DNA of 64,000 nucleotides from Muricea muricata (taxonomy: Eukaryota > Cnidaria > Anthozoa > Malacalcyonacea > Plexauridae), in NCBI GenBank assembly GCA_963855995.1, contig OY979726.1, positions 1,762,501-1,826,500 of the forward strand, written 5' to 3'. The notes under the pieces were generated by a model, which saw nothing but the letters and a program-made list of their open reading frames with translations, had not been told where the DNA came from and did no database searches. This document shows positions 58,331 through 64,000 of this stretch, piece after piece (position 1 is the stretch's first letter; every line of letters starts with the position of its first letter). The position numbers and the translations under genes were made by a program.

Positions 58331-58419
58331 GCTATATATTTTGTTAGTCTTGTACAAGTTTATGCGATGAGCAGATGAGCGGGTGCTCATAACTGCTCAT
58401 GAGCACATGCTCATACGCT
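58331..58419 (+). promoter_or_regulatory. TGAGCA/TGCTCA cluster 3 (left), core gene promoter
   Basis: TTTTGTTAGTCTTGTACAAG and GCGATGAGCAGATGAGCGGG, then the TGCTCATGAGCA palindromes, ending exactly where the inverted repeat ends (58419). A TATA box follows at once, so the arm supplies the promoter of the core gene. Confidence 0.65.
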
Positions 58420-58428
58420 TATAAAAAT
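58420..58428 (+). promoter_or_regulatory. TATA box of the core gene
   Basis: TATAAAAAT at the first bases of the single-copy core. Transcription would start near 58450, which makes the ATG at 58478 the first start codon. Confidence 0.6.
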
Positions 58429-58477
58429 ACAGTGTTGCTCAGTGACAAGGCATTTCTACACAGTCAGTTCTAGCGGA

Positions 58478-59062
58478 ATGAGCTGTAAATTTTGCGGGAA
58501 AGCATTTAATCGTGATTTCAATCTCCGTCGACACGAAAACGAGCATTGTCCGCTGAAAAGCGAGGAGAGAGAAATGTCAGAAACAGAAATTCAGAGCTCA
58601 GAAGATGATGCTTCGAGCGTTGCAACTGACGGGTCTCAGAGTTCGATAACAGGAGACTCGGAAACTGAGGAGGAAGAAGTGGATCCTTGGATGCCCATGG
58701 TAGAAGAAGCGATGCAAAAGCATAAGGCGGCTTTTCAGGAGATGAAGATGAATTTGACTCAAAGTGGTCTGGATGAGGAAACCGCTGAGGAAACAGCTTA
58801 CTCTAATATTCTGCCTGAGCTCCAAAAGGAATTGGAAAGTATCTATTTGCAGCGTCTCCAATGAATACAACAACTAAAGAAAGATCCAGTGCATAAGAAA
58901 ATAATGGAAACAAAGGATGCGCTCGTGAACGATGATCATTTTGATCAAGAAGAGGCTATGGAAGCTGCTGTCAATAAGAGAAAATTTCTAATTAAAAGAC
59001 ATTTAAAAGACTACAGTTTTACTAGTTTTACTGAGGACAGTGATGATGAAGAAGATTATTAA
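58478..59062 (+). CDS. Core gene D: single C2H2 zinc-finger protein, frame broken by TGA at 58862
   Basis: Starts MSCKFCGKAFNRDFNLRRHE: one canonical finger C3-x2-C6-x12-H19-x3-H23. Then an acidic Ser/Glu/Asp region (30-68), a DPWMPMVEEAMQKHKAAF helix and a charged helical stretch ending LQKELESIYLQRLQ. At codon 129 there is a TGA, after which the same frame stays open for 65 codons with matching composition (KKDPVHKKIMETKDALV, ending FTEDSDDEEDY) to TAA at 59060. Either one base change has truncated the gene, or the stop is read through; a 128-residue product is also possible. It is the only gene not duplicated in the mirror arms. TATA at 58420 and AATAAA at 59091 frame it. Family name unknown to me. 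Confidence 0.7.
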
Positions 59063-59090
59063 CTACATTAATATTTGTCATATTGTTCTC

Positions 59091-59096
59091 AATAAA
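59091..59096 (+). terminator. Poly(A) signal of the core gene
   Basis: AATAAA 28 bp after the TAA that closes the extended frame, but more than 220 bp after the internal TGA. Its placement fits the longer frame as the original gene. Confidence 0.6.
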
Positions 59097-59149
59097 ATTA
59101 TATATACATATCCGAGTTTGATATTATTTTAATATGTGGGAGGGTTATA

Positions 59150-59264
59150 ACTGTCGGGCCACATAGGGACGTATGAGCGTATGAGCATGTGCTCATGAGC
59201 AGTTATGAGCACCCGCTCATCTGCTCATCGCATAAACTTGTACAAGACTAACAAAATATATAGC
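59150..59264 (-). promoter_or_regulatory. TGAGCA/TGCTCA cluster 3 (right)
   Basis: The mirror of 58331-58419. It also keeps the CCACATAGGGAC tail at 59158-59170 that cluster 3 on the left lacks but cluster 1 has. So the right boundary of the core retains a more complete module. Confidence 0.65.
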
Positions 59265-59295
59265 TATACTAACTTGGCTAGCCACATCGGGACCT

Positions 59296-59343
59296 ATGAG
59301 CGTATGAGCATGTGCTCATGAGCAGTTATGAGCAGGTGCTCAA
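59296..59343 (-). promoter_or_regulatory. TGAGCA/TGCTCA cluster 2 (right)
   Basis: Exact mirror of the cluster at 58252-58299. Confidence 0.6.
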
Positions 59344-59565
59344 AAGCTGATAAGGCCCTAACTGTTAGGTATTGACAGCTATAACCATTGTGTAGATCCC
59401 AACTATTGGTATATGCAGATGACCATCTGCTTATACGAGGTTGATTAGAGGGTGGTGTGGGGCCGACAAAAGGTCTATGTTGGGTCAGTGTGAGACCGGT
59501 GTGGGGTGAATGTATTAAGGACAAGCAAATAAAACAACGTCTACAAACTCAACAGGTTTGTATCC

Positions 59566-59571
59566 TTTATT
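59566..59571 (-). terminator. Poly(A) signal of ORF C (right)
   Basis: TTTATT on the plus strand; mirror of 58024-58029. Confidence 0.6.
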
Positions 59572-59679
59572 TACTACAGCTTTTCATTAGAAACTGTACT
59601 ACAGCTTTTCATTAGATGATGAATTTCTATTTGATCTATCCTACATAACAAATATAAGCACAGCGTTCCCTGGTTGTTT

Positions 59680-59871
59680 CTAAGTCTTAATTATTTCTTT
59701 GAGGCCACGGCATGCATCGTCTACAAAATTGTTTAACATCCAGGTTTGTACGTCAACCGTCCTTTTGCGAAGGTATAAAGCATTTCTCTTTTTCTTCAAA
59801 TATTCAACTCTTTTTCTTGCCTCTGCCACACGCTTGTTCAGGTCATGTAACCGCGATAAGTTCTCCTCCAT
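59680..59871 (-). CDS. Arm ORF C, 63-residue basic coiled-coil protein (right copy)
   Basis: Same protein as 57700-57915 without the repeated LSRLHDLN block, so probably the ancestral form. TATA at 59944-59951 and AATAAA at 59566-59571 are mirrored too. Confidence 0.65.
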   Translation of the reverse strand: MEENLSRLHDLNKRVAEARKRVEYLKKKRNALYLRKRTVDVQTWMLNNFVDDACRGLKEIIKT

Positions 59872-59943
59872 TAAATTGGCAATCTAAAAGTCTTATCTCT
59901 GTGAACGTTGCAAGCGGTATGCTCTTACCGACTCAAAATTATC

Positions 59944-59951
59944 ATTTTATA
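59944..59951 (-). promoter_or_regulatory. TATA box of ORF C (right)
   Basis: ATTTTATA on the plus strand, the mirror of 57620-57627. Confidence 0.55.
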
Positions 59952-60014
59952 ATATTAGCAGGATAACTAAAAACCAATCAGATTTTAATATGGTATGTTT
60001 CATATGTGCTCGGC

Positions 60015-60121
60015 CATCGGGCCACATAGGGCCTTATGAGCGTATGAGCATGTGCTCATGAGCAGTTATGAGCAGATGCTCATCTGCTCATCGCATAAAC
60101 TTGTACGAGACTAACAAAATA
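60015..60121 (-). promoter_or_regulatory. TGAGCA/TGCTCA cluster 1 (right)
   Basis: Mirror of 57450-57556, upstream of the right ORF C on the minus strand. Confidence 0.65.
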
Positions 60122-60491
60122 TAGCTCTACTGTCTGTAATACTTACAAAAATAAATTATTCCAAACGTTAATCCGTGTGTTAATTTATGCAAACCAAGAA
60201 ACGCTCTAATATTTTTCTCCAAAATCAGTACGATTTCGTATTCGTCATACCCCCTTTATCTCCCTTTTCATACTTCGCAGCACACATGAACCACCTGTCC
60301 AGTCTTTACTTATAATACGCTTGAAGACATCAACATCCGAAAATGGGAACAGTTGGAGCTTTACCTTCACCAGGCGTTATTTTGCCAACAGCCATAATCC
60401 ATCTATTTGGTATACTATCGGAAAACGGTATAGAAGAAAAGCAATGCCATTTCTGTTTTGAAGCTATGTCTAGGCCGAAGAGGTACTCGCT

Positions 60492-60662
60492 ATGAATACA
60501 CCGTGTTGTCACCAAGGTGCTCACTGTGAGTGTTTTAGACATTGGGCAGCATCGTCCGTGGTCGACGGGACAATACGTTGTGGCTATTGCTGGACATTAT
60601 TCCCGGACAATCAACTATGTTTTTTATGTTTGGAAAAAAGAGCGACAACGAACAGCTTATGA
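60492..60662 (+). CDS. Arm ORF B, 56-residue Cys/His-rich protein (right copy)
   Basis: Identical protein to the left copy; preceded in frame by TAG at 60474-60476. Eight cysteines and three histidines in 46 residues are far above chance. Confidence 0.6.
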   Translation: MNTPCCHQGAHCECFRHWAASSVVDGTIRCGYCWTLFPDNQLCFLCLEKRATTNSL

Positions 60663-60918
60663 TAACTAATTGTTGACACACAACAGTGCACGCAGAATGT
60701 ATAATGCTAGTCCGATCAGTGCTTTGACGTCGTCCTGGAATGCGGACAAGTTACATACTGTGGGTGTCTTGGGACTGATGTGTGAACATCATAAAACCAG
60801 CAGGACAAACAGTATCTAATATCTAAAACAAACAGTATCTAAACCTATATATGTATACTTATACTTAAGGTAACGTAAAATTTTCATTTTGTCAATACAT
60901 CTTTCTAAAAACGTGTTT

Positions 60919-61098
60919 TTTCCGTGCGCACATCCTCGTGTGGATCGAATAATGCGCACATCCTCGCGTGCATCCGGATAGTGCGAACATTCTCGCGTGT
61001 ATCGGATAGTGCACACATCCTCGCGTGCATCGGGATAGTGCACACACCCTCGCGTGTATCGGGATAGTGCGCACATCCTAGCGTGCGCACATCCTTGC
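60919..61098 (-). repeat. Minisatellite, 28-29-bp unit (right copy)
   Basis: Mirror of 56473-56652 with the same number of units, so copy number has not drifted since the arms last matched. Confidence 0.92.
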
Positions 61099-61132
61099 AA
61101 TGACGTCATTTCTCTACATACAGGCTTGCATA

Positions 61133-61417
61133 CTAATTACTTCCCATCCCATACGGACGGGATAGACTACTGTCTTCTCCCTTTAACATTTTCGCATACT
61201 CGCTTCTAAGGCCTCTCCTGTCTTCAATCCATCGCGTATTTAAATTTTTCCTCACCAGAATCTTATTCTTTAAACCAAGTTCCGTGGCAAGTTTTCCCCA
61301 AAATCCATTTACTGCTCTCCACGTCTCCTTTGGATCGCCACATATTCTTGTCATAGCAGCCAATATGTCATCAACGTTGAAAGCCAATTTCAAACGTCTA
61401 CCAACAGTTCGTTTCAT
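61133..61417 (-). CDS. Arm ORF A, 94-residue protein (right copy)
   Basis: Same length and residues as 56154-56438. Confidence 0.6.
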   Translation of the reverse strand: MKRTVGRRLKLAFNVDDILAAMTRICGDPKETWRAVNGFWGKLATELGLKNKILVRKNLNTRWIEDRRGLRSEYAKMLKGEDSSLSRPYGMGSN

Positions 61418-61680
61418 TATGAAAAATAGGAATCTTCCACAAAAAAAACAACAAATATTTAAGATATATACGATATTTTTCGCTCACGAAAAATTCAAAC
61501 CGTTGAAGTCAACGGTCAGTCTCAAAAGACGCCAATCAGACAACAGCGTTCAAATTTAGTTACAACATGACGTCACCCATATTTCCACCTGAAATTTAAA
61601 AATTCCTTCTATTTATTACTTTCATTTACGCCTGCCCATGTAAGATTAAATCGCACTTTGATTTTACATCCCGTAGATCG

Positions 61681-64000
61681 AAACCACCAATTTGTACCGG
61701 TATAACTATTTTATATTTGTAATACATTGACTATGAGCATTTGATTGATACTGTATGTTTTCGAGGAGACAAAATCCGGTCAACCAATACATGTCTCTAG
61801 TTTCGCGCCTCGTAGAATGTAGGCACGAATATGTGCCAGGCTAAAAAATATATCCTTGTAATCTGTGCAATATGGGCCTTCGATCGATATGTTATTCAAG
61901 CAGATACAAGCCGTTTCTCTTGACAAAAATCGCGTATATTCTTGCTTGCGTAAAAATAAGTAACATGCAGCTTGAATAGTCGAGCTTTTGTTCTGCGCGT
62001 TTCACCTTCCGTAGATTAAAACGGCGAATTTGTGCCAGGCTAGAAATTACATATTTGTAATCTATAGGCTATGGGCTTTTTAATGATATGCTATTCGACT
62101 ATATTCGGGATGATTCTCTTTCAAAAATCGCACGTTTTCGCGTGCGCGTCAATTATTATAGAATACTACATTTTCACGTCGTATTCCTCAATGACATCAT
62201 CGTTTGTTGTTTACGTTGTCAGAGTTAATTAGTATGCGTCTTCGAGCGTTCGAATCCTGTGCTAGCTTCACAAAATCGTTTTCTCGTCTATAGAGTGGAG
62301 CGACGAATTTGTGCCAGCTTGAATTTAACAGATTTCTAATCTACGGAGCATGGGGTGTCTACTGATATGTTTTCAAGTGGATTGGAGACGTTTTTCGGAC
62401 TAAAATCCGGGCCAGTTTTCGAGGGACGGAAGGCATGTTATGGAATTCCGAATCGGCGGCGGGCGTTTTATTGCGTTCCCCGTGCTGTAAAATGTATCGA
62501 TGAATTTGTGCCAGTTTAAATGTCGCATAATCGTAATCTACTATGTATTAGCTTTCTGCTGATAGCTCATTCAAGCGGAAAGAAGCCGTTTCTGAGGACG
62601 AAAATCGCTGATTTTGGAAGTGCGTACAATAGTATCGAACATTGTTATGCGTGTATTGTTTGTGGTTTAGCGTCTCGTAGAATGTAGGCACGAATTTGTG
62701 CCAGGCTAAAAATTACATCTTTGTAATATACAGGCCACGGGCTTTCTATCGATATGTTACTCAAGGAGATACGCACCGTTTCTCTTGGCAAAAATCGCGT
62801 GTATTTAGCATTGCTGGAAAATAATTAACATGTCAAACATGCCTTCCGTCTCCTTTGGCTGCCCGTAGATTAAAACGGCGAATTTGTGCCAGGCTAGAAA
62901 TTACGTATTTGTAATCTATGCATTATGGGCTTTCGATAGATATGTTATTCAAGCAAATAAGAACCGTTTCTCTTTTCAAAAATCACTTGTTTTTCCGATT
63001 GAGCAAAAATAATTATTATGCAGCTACAAGTCTCAAGCGTGCGTTCCCTCTCGTTTGTCGGCCCGTAGAATGAAGACACGAATTTGTGCCAGGCTAAAAA
63101 ATATATCCTTGTAATCTATGCAATATGGGCTTTCGATCGATATGTTATTCAAGCAGATACAAGCCGTTTGTCTTGACAAAAATCGCGTATATTTTTGATT
63201 GCGCAAAAAATATTAATATGCAGTTTGACGTGTCGAGCTAGCATTCTACTTGTTTCACCTTCCGTAGATTAAAACAGCGAATTTGTGCCAGGCTAGAAAT
63301 TACATATTTGTAATCTATAGGCTATGGGCTTTTTAATGATATGCTATTCGACTATATTCGGGATGATTCTCTTTCAAAAATCGCACGTTTTCGCGTGCGC
63401 GTCAATTATTATAGAATACTACATTTTCACGTCGTATTCCTCAATGACATCATCGTTTGTTGTTTACGTTGTCAGAGTTAATTAGTATGCGTCTTCGAGC
63501 GTTCGAATCCTGTGGTAGCTTCACAAAATCGTTTTCTCGTCTATAGAGTGGAGCGACGAATTTGTGCCAGCTTGAATTTAACAGATTTCTAATCTACGGA
63601 GCATGGGGTGTCTACTGATATGTTTTCAAGTGGATTGGAGACGTTTTTCGGACTAAAATCCGGGCCAGTTTTCGAGGGACGGAAGGCATGTTATGGAATT
63701 CCGAATCGGCGGCGGGCGTTTTATTGCGTTCCCCGTGCTGTAAAATGTATCGATGAATTTGTGCCAGTTTAAATGTCGCATAATCGTAATCTACTATGTA
63801 TTAGCTTTCTGCTGATAGCTCATTCAAGCGGAAAGAAGCCGTTTCTGAGGACGAAAATCGCTGATTTTGGAAGTGCGTACAATAGTATCGAACATTGTTA
63901 TGCGTGTATTGTTTGTGGTTTAGCGTCTCGTAGAATGTAGGCACGAATTTGTGCCAGGCTAAAAATTACATCTTTGTAATATACAGGCCACGGGCTTTCT
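61681..64000. repeat. Higher-order satellite array, right arm
   Basis: Reverse-complement monomers in the order H G F E D C B A F E D C, with the anchor CGAATTTGTGCCAGGCTA. There is one A between B and F where the left arm has three. The array runs off the window. Confidence 0.95.

Larger units (their letters stand above)
53171..58419. repeat. Left arm of a giant inverted repeat
   Basis: This segment reads as the reverse complement of 59176-64000. Paired positions sum to 117595 from the core out to the 24-bp duplication near 57712, to 117571 from there to the A monomers (checked at 55501/62070, 54661/62910, 54541/63030), and to 117171 beyond (53951/63220, 53171/64000). Pairing is still perfect in register at the window edge, so the arms are at least 4.8 kb and probably longer. 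Confidence 0.97.
59176..64000. repeat. Right arm of the giant inverted repeat (continues past the window)
   Basis: Mirror of 53171-58419. It lacks the 24-bp duplication in ORF C and two of the three consecutive A monomers, and otherwise differs at scattered single bases (for example CCACAGG against GCACAGG at 62263). Confidence 0.97.

Noticed and set aside
51061-64000. LTR retrotransposon or endogenous retrovirus
   Set aside because: The repeats are inverted, not direct, and no reverse transcriptase, protease or gag-like frame is present.

Overview
This is nuclear DNA of an animal, most likely a cnidarian; that placement is inferred, not proven. The reasons are spliced genes with GT-AG introns, an active-zone RIM gene, a metazoan-type twelve-span adenylyl cyclase, low overall GC, and many short non-autonomous DNA transposons and tRNA-derived SINEs. 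There is nothing prokaryotic here: no operons, no ribosome binding sites, no CRISPR.

Three host genes could be assembled exon by exon with consistent reading phase. (1) Plus strand, 5979-18475: a class III transmembrane adenylyl cyclase in 22 exons (892 residues). It runs from transmembrane helix 6 through C1a, C1b, helices 7-12 and C2 to the stop; the N-terminus and helices 1-5 were not found. (2) Minus strand, 40876 down to 21955: a RIM (Rab3-interacting molecule) gene in 17 exons (1097 residues). Its order is N-terminal helix, eight-cysteine zinc finger, Ser/Arg-rich linker, PDZ, C2A, linker, C2B, tail. The whole frame closes from ATG to stop across a 9.9 kb intron. (3) Minus strand, 47464 down to 41795: KICS2 (C12orf66 family, a subunit of the KICSTOR complex that restrains mTORC1), 10 exons, lacking only a small first exon. 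Cyclase and RIM are convergent; KICS2 and RIM lie head to tail.

The introns and spacers are full of repeats. There is a dispersed family arranged in 114-bp tandem units, several palindromic elements rich in ACTTGTTGACAACAAG-like words, MITEs with recognisable terminal inverted repeats (one with a perfect 8-bp target duplication), a SINE family and several minisatellites.

The last 13 kb (about 51.0-64.0 kb, continuing past the window) is quite different and is the most interesting part. It is a giant inverted repeat: an arm at 53171-58419 is mirrored by 59176-64000 around a 756-bp single-copy core. Each arm has an outer satellite array of 188-210-bp monomers in a higher-order repeat (order A-B-C-D-E-F, about 1.45 kb) and an inner 2.5-kb gene module. 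That module carries three small ORFs: a Trp-rich 94-residue protein, a 56-residue Cys/His-rich protein on the opposite strand, and a basic coiled-coil protein of 63 or 71 residues. It also carries a 28-29-bp minisatellite and three copies of a TGAGCA/TGCTCA operator-like cluster. The core holds one C2H2 zinc-finger gene with its own TATA box and poly(A) signal, interrupted by an in-frame TGA. The arms are nearly identical but differ by a 24-bp tandem duplication and by two satellite monomers. I read this as an undescribed mirror-image mobile or selfish element, or its remnant. I could not assign it to a known family from sequence alone.
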